Positions 8,074 through 16,138 of a stretch of DNA of 64,000 bases are shown one piece after another. Origin of the DNA: Devosia lacusdianchii (GTDB lineage Bacteria > Pseudomonadota > Alphaproteobacteria > Rhizobiales > Devosiaceae). The position numbers were made by a program, and so were the translations under genes. Numbering within the stretch: the stretch's first letter is position 1; each line of letters begins with the position of its first letter. The notes under the pieces are model-generated. The model was not told the origin of the DNA and ran no database searches. It worked only from the letters and a program-made list of their open reading frames with translations. The stretch is taken from positions 744,001 through 808,000 of the forward strand of contig NZ_CP092483.1 in NCBI RefSeq assembly GCF_022429625.1, written 5' to 3'.

Positions 8074-9480
8074 ATGACCCATTTGCACCCAGACCGCTTG
8101 TTCCCCGCTTCCGAGCCAGCGCAATCCATTGCGCGTGAGCTTTATCCCGATGTCGCCAACCTGCCGCTGATCTGCCCGCACGGACATACCGATCCGGCCT
8201 GGTTTGCCAACAACACCCGTTTTTCCGATCCGGCCGCCCTGTTCCTCACCCCCGACCATTATGTCCTGCGCATGCTGCGCAGCCGGGGGCTGAGCTATGA
8301 CGATCTCGGTGTGCCGCGCCGCGATGGCAAGCCAGTTGCCGAGGGCAGGGCGGCCTGGCGCCTCTTCGCCGCCAATTACCACCTCTTCGCCGGCACCCCG
8401 TCCAAGACCTGGATCGACCATTCCCTGCAATGGGCTTTCGGCATCGAGCAGGAACTGTCCCCGGCCACGGCCGACGCCATCTACGACACCATCGACGCTG
8501 CCTTGGCCACGCCAGAGCTGCTGCCCCACGCCTTGCTCGATAAGGCCCGTGTCGAGGTCATCGCCACCACGGAATTCGCCCTCGATCCCCTGGTCCACCA
8601 CCAGAAGATGGAGGCCGTCGGCACGATCGGCCGCGTCCGCACCACCTATCGTCCCGATGACGTCACCGACCCCTCGCGCCCCGCCATCGTCGATAACCTG
8701 CAGCGCTTCGGCGAACTGACGGGCGAGAATGTCGCCACCTGGTCGGGCCTGATCAATGCCCACCGCAACCGCCGCGAATACTTCCGTCGCTTCGGCGCCG
8801 TCGCCACCGACCACGGCGTGCCCTCCGCCAACACCGCTGATCTGCCTTTGATCGAAAGGCAGGCGCTGCTCGACAAGGTCCTCGCCGGTCGCCACGATGC
8901 AGCCGATGCCGAGCTCTTCCGCGCCCAGATGATGACCGAGATGGCGCTGCTGTCGGTGGAAGACGGCATGGTCATGCAGATGCACGCCGGTTCGCGCCGC
9001 AACACCGATCCGCTGCTGTTTGCCGAACGCGGTCCCGATCTCGGCGCTGACATCCCCGGCACCACCGACTATGTGAACGGCCTGCGCGCCCTGCTCGGCC
9101 GCTGCGGCAACGAGCCCAACCTGCGCCTCATCATGTTCGTGCTCGACGAAACCACCTATGCCCGCGAGCTGGCACCGATGGCCGGGTATTGGCCAAGCCT
9201 GATGATCGGGCCGCCCTGGTGGTTCCACGATAGCCCGCAGGGCATTCGCCGCTATCTCGATCAGGTGGTGGAAACAGCCGGCTTCTACAATCTCGCCGGC
9301 TTTAACGACGATACGCGCGCCCTGTTGTCGATCCCGGCCCGCCACGACGTCTGGCGCCGCGAAGTCTGCGGCTTCCTCGGCCGCTGGGTCGGCGAAAACC
9401 GGATCACCAAGTCAACCGCCCGCGACATCGCCAAGCACCTGAGCTACCAGGCGGCCAAGGATGCGTATCGGATCAAGTAG
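8074..9480 (+). CDS. uxaC: Glucuronate (uronate) isomerase UxaC
   Basis: Cytoplasmic isomerase converting D-glucuronate to D-fructuronate and D-galacturonate to D-tagaturonate, the first step of hexuronate breakdown. The 468-aa length is normal (about 470). The N-terminus has the amidohydrolase-type metal motif ICPHGHTDP. Further family blocks include TYRPDDVTD, MVMQMHAGSRRNTDP and the C-terminal GFNDDTRALLSIPARHDVWRR. The start at 8074 is chosen because homology begins at MTHLHPDRLFP; the open frame reaches 17 codons further. It is a single gene here: no other hexuronate genes (uxaB, uxuA, kdgK) are adjacent. A candidate operator lies at 8020 and a palindromic repeat follows the stop. Confidence 0.97.
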   Translation: MTHLHPDRLFPASEPAQSIARELYPDVANLPLICPHGHTDPAWFANNTRFSDPAALFLTPDHYVLRMLRSRGLSYDDLGVPRRDGKPVAEGRAAWRLFAANYHLFAGTPSKTWIDHSLQWAFGIEQELSPATADAIYDTIDAALATPELLPHALLDKARVEVIATTEFALDPLVHHQKMEAVGTIGRVRTTYRPDDVTDPSRPAIVDNLQRFGELTGENVATWSGLINAHRNRREYFRRFGAVATDHGVPSANTADLPLIERQALLDKVLAGRHDAADAELFRAQMMTEMALLSVEDGMVMQMHAGSRRNTDPLLFAERGPDLGADIPGTTDYVNGLRALLGRCGNEPNLRLIMFVLDETTYARELAPMAGYWPSLMIGPPWWFHDSPQGIRRYLDQVVETAGFYNLAGFNDDTRALLSIPARHDVWRREVCGFLGRWVGENRITKSTARDIAKHLSYQAAKDAYRIK

Positions 9481-9508
9481 TGGGTGAGATGACGCCCTTG
9501 CACCAGCC

Positions 9509-9592
9509 GTCACCCTCGGGCTTGACCCGAGGGGCCTGCACTTACGGTGCGCTCGTTAAGTGAAGAGCCCTCGGGTCAAGCCCGAGGGCGAC
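9509..9592. repeat. Palindromic intergenic repeat pair (family B)
   Basis: GTCACCCTCGGGCTTGACCC at 9509 is mirrored by GGGTCAAGCCCGAGGGCGAC ending at 9592, with about 40 nt between. Each arm is also a hairpin on its own (CCTCGGG/CCCGAGG). The same family is at 43682-43765, with a single unit at 32004-32030. It may serve as a transcription end for uxaC. Confidence 0.75.
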
Positions 9593-9609
9593 AACCTGGG
9601 TAGGATCAA

Positions 9610-9786
9610 TTACGGCGACTTCCACAACACCATCAGCACGATCACCACGCCGGTGACCATCAGCAGCAACAGCCCGGTCACCCCGTTCAGCATCTGCTTG
9701 CCTAGGGTAGGATGCACTTCATCTGCGGCGATGATGTCGGCGAGGCGGTTGGGTTCCCGCTGGTCGTCATAAGCCTGGTGCGTCAT
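9610..9786 (-). CDS. Small single-pass membrane protein (58 aa), hypothetical
   Basis: ORF with GGAGG nine nt before its ATG. Residues 1-30 are polar and charged (MTHQAYDDQREPNRLADII); residues about 34-55 are one hydrophobic helix (TGLLLLMVTGVVIVLMVLW), then KSP. The tail-anchored layout resembles the 54-aa protein at 7695-7859. It is convergent with uxaC across the repeat. No family recognised. Confidence 0.6.
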   Translation of the reverse strand: MTHQAYDDQREPNRLADIIAADEVHPTLGKQMLNGVTGLLLLMVTGVVIVLMVLWKSP

Positions 9787-9998
9787 CGAAAGGTCCTCCC
9801 CTGATAGGTCCTCGTTCTCGCGTGAGTTGATGATGCGCCTGCAAAAAGTAACGAAGCCTTGCCAGTCGAGGCTCTCTTGCGTTTAGGGTTGCCATCCCGC
9901 CAAGCGTCAACCTTACCGAAGTGTTGTTGCCGTCATTTCATCAAGTTTTCCGGCAATGAGCGGTCGGCCTGTCGAAACTGCGGGCGCCTTCTGCTCTA

Positions 9999-10859
9999 AT
10001 GGCTGCCATGATGAATCAGTCTCCCGCCGAAACCGCGCTCAGTCGCGCCATGATCCGCTGGTCCCTCACCAAGTCGACGCCCGTCGCCGAAACGGCCACG
10101 AGCTGGATCTTTCGCGTCGAGCAGAACGGCCGCAATTTCGCTGCGCTCAAGATTCTCAAGCCCCTTGGCGTGGGCGACGAGCGCCGCGGCGCCGCCTTGA
10201 TGTCCTGGTATGGCGGCGAGGGGGCCGCGACCGTCTTCGATAGCCACGGCGACACCATCTTCATGGAATGGCTCGACGGCAAGCCGCTGGGCGACGCGTC
10301 GCGTGGCGGCCATGACGACGAGGCCACCATCGCCATCGCCAGCGTCGTCGCCGGCCTGCACCGTCCCCGCCCCGAGGCGCAGCCGGAGCTCATGCCATTG
10401 CGCGAGCGTTTCCAGGCCCTGTTCGATACCGATGTCCGCGTCTGGCCCTACACCGCCCGCGATCTCTATGCCCGCGCCAACGGCATCGCTATCAAGCTGT
10501 TCGACCGCCCCACCGCGATCATTCCCCTGCATGGCGACCTGCACCACGACAATATCCTGTCGTCCGATCGCGGCTGGCTGGCTATCGACCCCAAGGGGCT
10601 GGTCGGTGATCCGGCCTATGAGGTAGCCAATGTCTTCCTCAATCCCGAACGCGGCGACGCCATCGCGTCCGACCCCAAGCGCATTGCGGCACGCGCCGAT
10701 ATCCTGTCCCAGCGCCTCGGCTACCCCCGCAAGCGCATCCTAGGCTGGGCCGCGGCCCATGCCGCCCTGTCGGCATGTTGGGATCTGCAGGATGGCAATC
10801 CCATCTCCGGCCAGCTCGCCTGCCTGCCCCACTTGCTCAGCGCCTACGACCAGGCTTAA
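9999..10859 (+). CDS. Aminoglycoside/hydroxyurea-type phosphotransferase (APH(6)/StrB-like kinase)
   Basis: A 286-aa protein-kinase-like small-molecule phosphotransferase. Residues 35-100 form the N-lobe, with WIFRVEQNGRNFAALKILKP carrying the probable ATP-binding Lys. The catalytic loop is HGDLHHDNIL, and the metal-binding segment is AIDPKGLVGDPAYEVANV. The pattern and length fit the streptomycin 6-phosphotransferase / hydroxyurea phosphotransferase family. Many chromosomal members are housekeeping kinases with unknown substrates, so I do not infer resistance. Starts at 9999, 10008 and 10011 are all possible and none has a clear ribosome site. The CAP lipoprotein gene follows 21 bp downstream. 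Confidence 0.85.
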   Translation: MAAMMNQSPAETALSRAMIRWSLTKSTPVAETATSWIFRVEQNGRNFAALKILKPLGVGDERRGAALMSWYGGEGAATVFDSHGDTIFMEWLDGKPLGDASRGGHDDEATIAIASVVAGLHRPRPEAQPELMPLRERFQALFDTDVRVWPYTARDLYARANGIAIKLFDRPTAIIPLHGDLHHDNILSSDRGWLAIDPKGLVGDPAYEVANVFLNPERGDAIASDPKRIAARADILSQRLGYPRKRILGWAAAHAALSACWDLQDGNPISGQLACLPHLLSAYDQA

Positions 10860-10880
10860 GTCATTCCTCCGGATTGCCAC

Positions 10881-11384
10881 ATGTTTGATCTCACCCGCCG
10901 CGGTTTTCTCGTCATTGGTGCCACGGCGGCTCTCGCTGCCTGCTCCACCACCATTCCGGTTCTGCCTAAGGCGGCCGCCAGCACGCCCGAGAACCTGACC
11001 GACGCTGAAATTCTCACCGCCATCAATGCGGTGCGCGCGGCCAACGGCGCGCCGGCCTGGGCCTACAATCCGCGCCTCGAAGATGCGGCCCGTTCACAAG
11101 CGCGCCTCATGGCGCAGAAGAACACGCTGAGCCACGATCTGGGCACCACCCTGCGCGAGCGCGTCACCGCAGCCGGCTATCTCGGCGCCGTCGGCGAAAA
11201 CGTCGCCAAGGGCTACACCAACCTGCAGGGTGCCATCGAGGGCTGGATGAATTCCTCCGGCCATCGCTCCACCCTGCTCAGCTCCAAATTCACCGAATTC
11301 GGCCTCGCCGTCGCGCGCGGCCCCGGCGGCAAGCTCTACTGGGCCATGATCGCCGGCGGCAGCTTCCAGGCCTGGATTCAGTAA
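10881..11384 (+). CDS. CAP/SCP-domain lipoprotein
   Basis: A 167-aa exported protein with a twin-Arg-like start (LTRRGFLVIGATAALAA) and a lipobox LAAC, so probably a lipoprotein anchored at Cys21. From residue 45 on it is a CAP (cysteine-rich secretory/SCP-like) domain: AINAVRAANGAPAWAYNPRL, the conserved His in LSHDLG, GENVAKGY, and GWMNSSGHRSTLL. The role of bacterial CAP proteins is mostly unknown; cell-envelope or lipid binding is suggested for the family. It lies just after the kinase gene and ends 7 bp inside the convergent gene at 11378. Confidence 0.9.
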   Translation: MFDLTRRGFLVIGATAALAACSTTIPVLPKAAASTPENLTDAEILTAINAVRAANGAPAWAYNPRLEDAARSQARLMAQKNTLSHDLGTTLRERVTAAGYLGAVGENVAKGYTNLQGAIEGWMNSSGHRSTLLSSKFTEFGLAVARGPGGKLYWAMIAGGSFQAWIQ

Positions 11385-11725
11385 GGATGCGCCGCCCGGC
11401 TATCGGCCGGCGCTTCGTCCCGCTCATCGAGCCCGTAGTCGCGTAACACCTGCGCCACCCGCAGCCGGTAATTGGCAAACACCCCGCCGCGACCCTTGGC
11501 CTGTGTCGCGCGATGGCCGGGGCGATTGCGCCACGCCACCACCGCCACTTCGTCGCGAAAGAACGATAGCGACAGCAGCTTGCCCGGTGTGGTGAGACTC
11601 TCGAAGCGCTCCACCGAGATGAACCCGTCTATCTGTTCCAGGTCCTTGCGCAGCGCCGCCGCCAGATCAAGGTAGTGCCCCATCTCGCCATCAGCAGGCC
11701 ACACCTCAAAAATAACAGCGATCAC
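11378..11725 (-). CDS. Antibiotic biosynthesis monooxygenase (ABM) family protein
   Basis: A 115-aa ferredoxin-like alpha+beta barrel protein of the ABM/heme-degrading-monooxygenase superfamily. It begins [23 protein letters not shown] and has the typical [10 protein letters not shown] and [10 protein letters not shown] strands and the WRNRPGH segment. I use GTG at 11725 because it overlaps the upstream gene's stop by GTGA, implying translational coupling; no ATG fits. It is co-transcribed with the NIPSNAP-type gene at 11722. ABM members act on quinones, heme or unknown substrates; the substrate here is not known. Confidence 0.85.
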   Translation of the reverse strand: MIAVIFEVWPADGEMGHYLDLAAALRKDLEQIDGFISVERFESLTTPGKLLSLSFFRDEVAVVAWRNRPGHRATQAKGRGGVFANYRLRVAQVLRDYGLDERDEAPADSRAAHPY

Positions 11726-12051
11726 GGCTGCACCAGCGGCGCATGTGGCGCCGAAGCCAGCCGCAGGAACACCCGGTCCTCGCGCCGGATGAACTGTTCG
11801 CGCTTGGCAAAAGCGTAGTTCTCGCGCCCCAGCGGATCTTCGCGCAACCGCGCCCGATAGGCCTCGTAGGCCGCAAGGCTTTCGATGTTGTAGAGCCCGT
11901 AGGCCGTCGTGGCAGACCCCTCGTGTGGTGCAAAGTATCCGATCAGGTCGGCGCCACAACGCGGAATGGCCTCGCCCCAGTTGCGTGCATAATGCTCAAA
12001 GGCATCCACCTTGAACGGGTCGATTTCGTAGCGAATGAAGCAGGTGATCAT
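11722..12051 (-). CDS. NIPSNAP family protein
   Basis: A 109-aa dimeric alpha+beta-barrel-type protein matching [53 protein letters not shown] is the classic start (split here: [18 protein letters not shown], then [20 protein letters not shown]). The function is not established in bacteria. It heads a two-gene operon with the ABM protein (GTGA overlap) and is divergent from an ArsR-family regulator 73 bp away. Palindromes in that gap suggest direct control by that regulator. Confidence 0.87.
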   Translation of the reverse strand: MITCFIRYEIDPFKVDAFEHYARNWGEAIPRCGADLIGYFAPHEGSATTAYGLYNIESLAAYEAYRARLREDPLGRENYAFAKREQFIRREDRVFLRLASAPHAPLVQP

Positions 12052-12084
12052 CGTCGTCTCTCCGATACTGGTGGTGCTATTCTA

Positions 12085-12123
12085 GTCGCTTGAGCGACGG
12101 CAATGGTTCGGCTACGATCGAAC
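12085..12123 (+). promoter_or_regulatory. Candidate ArsR operators between NIPSNAP and ArsR genes
   Basis: Two inverted repeats lie in the 73-bp divergent gap: GTCGCT-TG-AGCGAC (12085-12098) and GTTCG-N8-CGAAC (12106-12123). The second abuts the regulator's start codon at 12125, as expected for autorepression. Inferred from position only. Confidence 0.4.
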
Positions 12124-12124
12124 T

Positions 12125-12799
12125 ATGAAAGACGGCCCAGCCATCTCCAGCGTCGCCGCGCTGATCGGCGATCCGGCCCGCGCCAACATCCTTACAGCGC
12201 TGATGGACGGTCGCGCGCTCACCGTCAGCGAACTGGCTGAAGCGGCTGGTGTGACCTTGCAGACCGCCAGCGGCCACCTGGCCAAGCTCACCGAAGCCAA
12301 TCTGCTGGTCGCCGAGAAGCAGGGACGTCACCGCTATCTGCGGCTGTCGGGCAATGATGTGGCACAAGTCCTCGAGCAGTTGATGACCCTGGCGCAGCGC
12401 ACCGGTTCCACCCGCGTCCGTACCGGCCCCAACGACGCCGCCCTGCGCGAGGCGCGCGTCTGTTACGACCACTTGGCCGGCGAGGCCGGCGTTGCTCTTT
12501 TCGGCGCGCTTACCGCCAAGGGCCTCGTCACCGGCGGCGAAACGATTTCGCTAACCGACAATGGCCGATCCTGGTTCGAACGCTTCGGCATTCCGGTCTC
12601 CGACCTCGAAAGAGCCCGCCGACCGGTGTGCCTTCACTGCCTCGACTGGTCCGAGCGTCGCCACCACCTTGCCGGAGCGCTGGGTTCAGCCCTCCTCGAC
12701 CAGTTCCTCTACCGCGACTGGCTGCGCCGCGGCACCGGCCGCACCTTGCAGTTCACCACGGCGGGCAAGAAGGCGTTTGCGGCGGAATTCCTGGCCTAG
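12125..12799 (+). CDS. ArsR-family winged-helix transcriptional regulator
   Basis: A 224-aa regulator. Residues 1-85 are an ArsR helix-turn-helix: [20 protein letters not shown], then [19 protein letters not shown] as the recognition helix and a [12 protein letters not shown] wing. The C-terminal half (about 105-220) carries a domain common to this subgroup, with [16 protein letters not shown] as a possible Cys/His metal site and [25 protein letters not shown]. It is divergent from the NIPSNAP/ABM operon, which it probably represses. It ends 4 bp inside the convergent glpK gene. Confidence 0.88.
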   Translation: MKDGPAISSVAALIGDPARANILTALMDGRALTVSELAEAAGVTLQTASGHLAKLTEANLLVAEKQGRHRYLRLSGNDVAQVLEQLMTLAQRTGSTRVRTGPNDAALREARVCYDHLAGEAGVALFGALTAKGLVTGGETISLTDNGRSWFERFGIPVSDLERARRPVCLHCLDWSERRHHLAGALGSALLDQFLYRDWLRRGTGRTLQFTTAGKKAFAAEFLA

Positions 12800-14283
12800 C
12801 TCGTCAGCGTTCGCCGCACAGCCACGTCCCAGCCCTTGATCTTGCGCTTGCGCTCACCCGCATCCATCTGCGGCTTGAACTGCGCGTCGCGGGCCCAGCT
12901 CGCAGCAAACTCCTTCATCCCGGGCCAGACACCCGCTTTCGATCCCGCGAGCCACGCCGCGCCCAGTGCCGTTGTCTCAAGGATTTTCGGCCGGTCGACC
13001 GGCGCGTCGAGCACGTCGGCCAGAAACTGCATGGTCCAGTCCGAAGCCACCATGCCGCCATCGACGCGCAGCACCGTGTCGCCGCCGCCCTTCCAGTCCT
13101 TGCGCATGGCTTCCAGCAGGTCGCGCGTCTGGTAACACACTGCTTCCAAAGCAGCTTTTGAAATTTCGGCCGGGCCCGAATTGCGCGTCAGGCCATAGAT
13201 CGCCCCGCGCGCCTCGGCGTCCCACCATGGCGCGCCCAGCCCGACAAAGGCCGGCACCATATAGACATTCTGGCTGGGGTCGGCCGTGCGCGCTAGTGGC
13301 CCGGTTTCGCTGGCGTGCTTGACCAGTTTCAGCCCGTCGCGGATCCATTGCACCGCGGCGCCGGCAATAAAGATCGAGCCTTCAAGGGCATAGCAGGTCT
13401 TTCCATCCAACCGGTAGGCGATGGTGGTCAGCAGCCGGTTCTTGCTGCGCACCATGTCGGCGCCGGTATTGAGCAGGGCGAAACAGCCCGTGCCATAGGT
13501 CGATTTCAGCATGCCAGGCTGGAAGCATGCTTGCCCTATGCTTGCAGCATGCTGGTCTCCTGCCACCCCGAGGATCGGAATTGTCGCGCCAAAGAGGCTT
13601 TCTTCGGTCAGCCCAAAGTCGTCGGCACAGTCTTTCACCTCCGGCAGCAAGGCCGCCGGTACGTCGAACAGCTCGAGCAGCCCCTTGTCCCACTGGTTTT
13701 TGGCGATGTCGAACAATAGCGTCCGACCGGCATTGGTGGCGTCGGTGGCGTGTACCTTGCCGCCGGTCAGCCGCCAGATCAGAAAGCTGTCCACCGTCCC
13801 AAAGGCCAGTTCGCCCTTCTCGGCGCGCTTGCGGGCACCCTTCACATTGTCCAGCAGCCACTTGACCTTGGTGCCGCTGAAATAGGGGTCGAGCAGCAGT
13901 CCGGTCTTCTTGGTGACGGCCGTCTCATGCCCGGCCTTCTTCAGCTTGGCGCAGTAAGCGGCCGTGCGCCGGTCCTGCCACACGATGGCGTTGTGGATCG
14001 GCTTGCCCGTCGTCCGGTCCCAGATCAGCGTTGTCTCACGCTGGTTGGTAATGCCGATGGCGGCGACGTCTTTCGCCTCCACCTTGGCCTCCTTGAGCGC
14101 CTTGCGGATGGCCCAGACCACCGACTCCCAGATTTCCTCCGGGTCATGCTCGACCCAACCGTCTTGCGGAAAGATCTGGGTGAACTCCTTCTGCCCCACG
14201 CCGGCAATGGTCCGGTCCTTACCGAACACGATCGCCCGGCTGGATGTGGTGCCCTGATCGATCGCCAGGATGTATTTGCTCAT
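12796..14283 (-). CDS. glpK: Glycerol kinase GlpK
   Basis: Cytoplasmic FGGY kinase that phosphorylates glycerol to sn-glycerol-3-phosphate with ATP. It has 495 aa (family about 500). Motifs: the N-terminal phosphate loop [29 protein letters not shown], the [12 protein letters not shown] block, GVAGDQHAA and the C-terminal [17 protein letters not shown]. The start at 14283 is chosen because GGAGA lies 6-10 nt upstream and homology starts at [11 protein letters not shown]. It follows glpD on the same strand after a 184-bp repeat-containing gap, so glpD-glpK is probably one glycerol-use operon. No glpF transporter is adjacent. Confidence 0.97.
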   Translation of the reverse strand: MSKYILAIDQGTTSSRAIVFGKDRTIAGVGQKEFTQIFPQDGWVEHDPEEIWESVVWAIRKALKEAKVEAKDVAAIGITNQRETTLIWDRTTGKPIHNAIVWQDRRTAAYCAKLKKAGHETAVTKKTGLLLDPYFSGTKVKWLLDNVKGARKRAEKGELAFGTVDSFLIWRLTGGKVHATDATNAGRTLLFDIAKNQWDKGLLELFDVPAALLPEVKDCADDFGLTEESLFGATIPILGVAGDQHAASIGQACFQPGMLKSTYGTGCFALLNTGADMVRSKNRLLTTIAYRLDGKTCYALEGSIFIAGAAVQWIRDGLKLVKHASETGPLARTADPSQNVYMVPAFVGLGAPWWDAEARGAIYGLTRNSGPAEISKAALEAVCYQTRDLLEAMRKDWKGGGDTVLRVDGGMVASDWTMQFLADVLDAPVDRPKILETTALGAAWLAGSKAGVWPGMKEFAASWARDAQFKPQMDAGERKRKIKGWDVAVRRTLTS

Positions 14284-14314
14284 GAGTGTCTCCGCCACTG
14301 AGCTTTCCGCTTAT

Positions 14315-14460
14315 CTCCCCCTCGCCGCTTGTGGGAGAGGGATAGGAAATCCGCGTTCAGCGGATTTTCGAGGGTGAGGGGTGCTCGTCATCCCATGCCA
14401 GACGCCAAGTGCCCCCTCATCCGCACTTCGGGGACCTTCTCCCACGAAGGGGAGAAGGGC
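14315..14460. repeat. Palindromic intergenic repeats between glpD and glpK
   Basis: Two units: CTCCCCCTCGCC...GAGGGTGAGGGG (14315-14380), with inner hairpin AAATCCGC-GTTCA-GCGGATTT, and CCTTCTCCC-ACGAA-GGGGAGAAGG (from about 14432). They resemble the dispersed C-rich repeats common in Hyphomicrobiales. They may reduce glpK expression relative to glpD. Confidence 0.65.
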
Positions 14461-14467
14461 AGAGCCG

Positions 14468-15964
14468 CTAGACTTTGCCCGCCAGATACGCCTCCAGCGC
14501 CGCGACCTCGTCCTTACTCACCCGCAAGCCGATTTTTGTCCGCCGCCACAACACATCTTGTGCCGTCCGCGCCCATTCATTGGCAACCAGGTAATCCACC
14601 TCGGCCGCATAGAGGTCCCAGCCGAAGTGCTGACCAAGCTCTTCAACCGAGTGCGCATTGCCCAGCAGCACCCGTGCCTGAGTGCCGTAGAGCCGCATCA
14701 TCCGCCGCAGCATCGCGGGCGGCAGCCCGGCATAGTCCATGCCCAGCCGGCGGACCTCTGCCTCGAAAGCCAGGGGTTCGAAACCGCCACCGGGCAGGCG
14801 GCTGGTCTTGGTCCAGGCCGCACCCTTCTTGCCGAGCACACCTTCGATCTTCTCCAGCACCGATTCCGCCAGCCGCCGCGACGTGGTGAGCTTGCCGCCG
14901 AACACGTTGATCGCTGCGCCGGTCGCCGCATCGCCATCGACCTTGAGCACATAGTCGCGCGTCGCCTCCTGGGCGGCGCTGGCGCCGTCGTCGAACAACG
15001 GCCGCACGCCCGAATAGGTCCAATGGATCTGGTCTGATGTCACCGGCTTGGCGAAATACTCGCTGGCCGCCGCGAGCAGGTAGTCGGTCTCGGCCTCGGA
15101 GATTCTCACATCCTTGGGGTCGCCCGTATAGTCCTGGTCGGTCGTGCCGATCAGCGTGAAGTCGTCCTCATAGGGAATGGCGAAGATGATCCGGCCGTCG
15201 GCGTTCTGGAAGATGTAGCAGCGGTCGTGGTCATAGAGCTTGCGCACCACGATATGGCTGCCCTTGACCAGCCGCACATTGTGCGCCCCGTTCTTGCCCA
15301 TAGCGCCGGTGATAACGTGGTCGACCCAGGGCCCCGCGGCATTGACCACGAGCTTCGCCCGCACGGTCTGCCGCCCCGCCTCGCCATCGAGCTCCACGGT
15401 CCAGCCACCGTTGTCGCGGCGCGCGCTCGTCACCTTGGTGCGCACATGCACGGCCGCGCCCTTATCCGCCGCATCGCGGGCATTGAGCACGACGAAACGT
15501 GCATCATCGACCCAGCAATCCGAGTATTCGAAGCCCAGTCGGTAGCCCGGCTTCAGCGGCTTTCCGGTGACGTCGCGGGTCAGGTCCAGTGTCTTGGTCG
15601 GCGGCAACAGACGCCGCCCGCCCATATAGTCATACATGGCAAGCCCGGCCCGCAGCACCATCGCCGGCCGCAACCCCTTGTGGTGCGGCAGCACGAAGCG
15701 TAGCGGCTTGATGATATGCGGTGCTTCCGCCCACAGCACTTCGCGCTCGGCCAGCGCTTCATGCACCAGCCGGAACTCGTAATGTTCGAGGTAGCGCAGC
15801 CCGCCATGCACCAGCTTGGTCGCGGCCGAAGAGGTGCCGCTGGCCAGGTCGTTCATTTCGGCCAGCGCCACCGAATAGCCGCGGCCCACCGCATCGCGCG
15901 CCACGCTGGCGCCATTGATGCCGCCGCCAATCACGAAGACGTCGACACTGTCGCTACTGGCCAT
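14468..15964 (-). CDS. glpD: Glycerol-3-phosphate dehydrogenase (FAD, aerobic) GlpD
   Basis: Membrane-associated flavoenzyme oxidising sn-glycerol-3-phosphate to dihydroxyacetone phosphate and passing electrons to quinone. It has 498 aa, normal for GlpD. The N-terminus has the FAD Rossmann motif VFVIGGGINGASVARDAVGR followed by TSSAATKLVHGGLRYLEHYE; later come VVNAAGPWVD, GTTDQDYTGDP, YSGVRPLFDDG and the C-terminal DAO domain. The long open frame upstream of 15964 has no similarity; homology starts at MASSDSVDVF. Three phased TTTCG repeats (15985-16036) lie just upstream, fitting a DeoR/GlpR-type regulator. Confidence 0.97.
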   Translation of the reverse strand: MASSDSVDVFVIGGGINGASVARDAVGRGYSVALAEMNDLASGTSSAATKLVHGGLRYLEHYEFRLVHEALAEREVLWAEAPHIIKPLRFVLPHHKGLRPAMVLRAGLAMYDYMGGRRLLPPTKTLDLTRDVTGKPLKPGYRLGFEYSDCWVDDARFVVLNARDAADKGAAVHVRTKVTSARRDNGGWTVELDGEAGRQTVRAKLVVNAAGPWVDHVITGAMGKNGAHNVRLVKGSHIVVRKLYDHDRCYIFQNADGRIIFAIPYEDDFTLIGTTDQDYTGDPKDVRISEAETDYLLAAASEYFAKPVTSDQIHWTYSGVRPLFDDGASAAQEATRDYVLKVDGDAATGAAINVFGGKLTTSRRLAESVLEKIEGVLGKKGAAWTKTSRLPGGGFEPLAFEAEVRRLGMDYAGLPPAMLRRMMRLYGTQARVLLGNAHSVEELGQHFGWDLYAAEVDYLVANEWARTAQDVLWRRTKIGLRVSKDEVAALEAYLAGKV

Positions 15965-15984
15965 ATACGCCCCCAAAGTTGTGC

Positions 15985-16036
15985 TTTCGCTTGTACGCGT
16001 TTTGATTTCGTTTGTGAAGAAAATCGTTTCGGTTTG
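15985..16036 (-). promoter_or_regulatory. Three 21-bp-phased TTTCG repeats upstream of glpD (candidate DeoR/GlpR operators)
   Basis: TTTCGCTTG at 15985, TTTCGTTTG at 16006 and TTTCGGTTTG at 16027 start exactly 21 bp apart (two helical turns). DeoR-family regulators of polyol and glycerol genes are known to use TTTCG-rich direct repeats. They span 21-72 bp upstream of the glpD ATG. The regulator gene is not in this window. Confidence 0.5.
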
Positions 16037-16056
16037 GCGGCCATAGCGATCGATCA

Positions 16057-16072
16057 ATCTACCATACAAGAT
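16057..16072. promoter_or_regulatory. Second copy of the uxaC-type 16-bp site, in the glpD/AEC divergent promoter region
   Basis: ATCTACCATACAAGAT; its reverse complement, ATCTTGTATGGTAGAT, differs from the uxaC-upstream site (8020-8035) at one base. It lies 67-82 bp before the AEC transporter start and 93-108 bp before glpD. Probably bound by a GntR-type regulator. Confidence 0.48.
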
Positions 16073-16138
16073 GGCCGTTGACCTGGCCCGATGAGGCGGG
16101 TAGGGCAGGGTGTTCTTTCGGCCAAGGAACTTCCGGCC

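Noticed and set aside
8035..9345. Long minus-strand ORF opposite uxaC (436 aa)
   Set aside because: Shadow of uxaC. No recognisable domain and biased composition.
9999..10859. Aminoglycoside resistance gene
   Set aside because: Only a family match; chromosomal members usually have unknown natural substrates and there is no mobile-element context.
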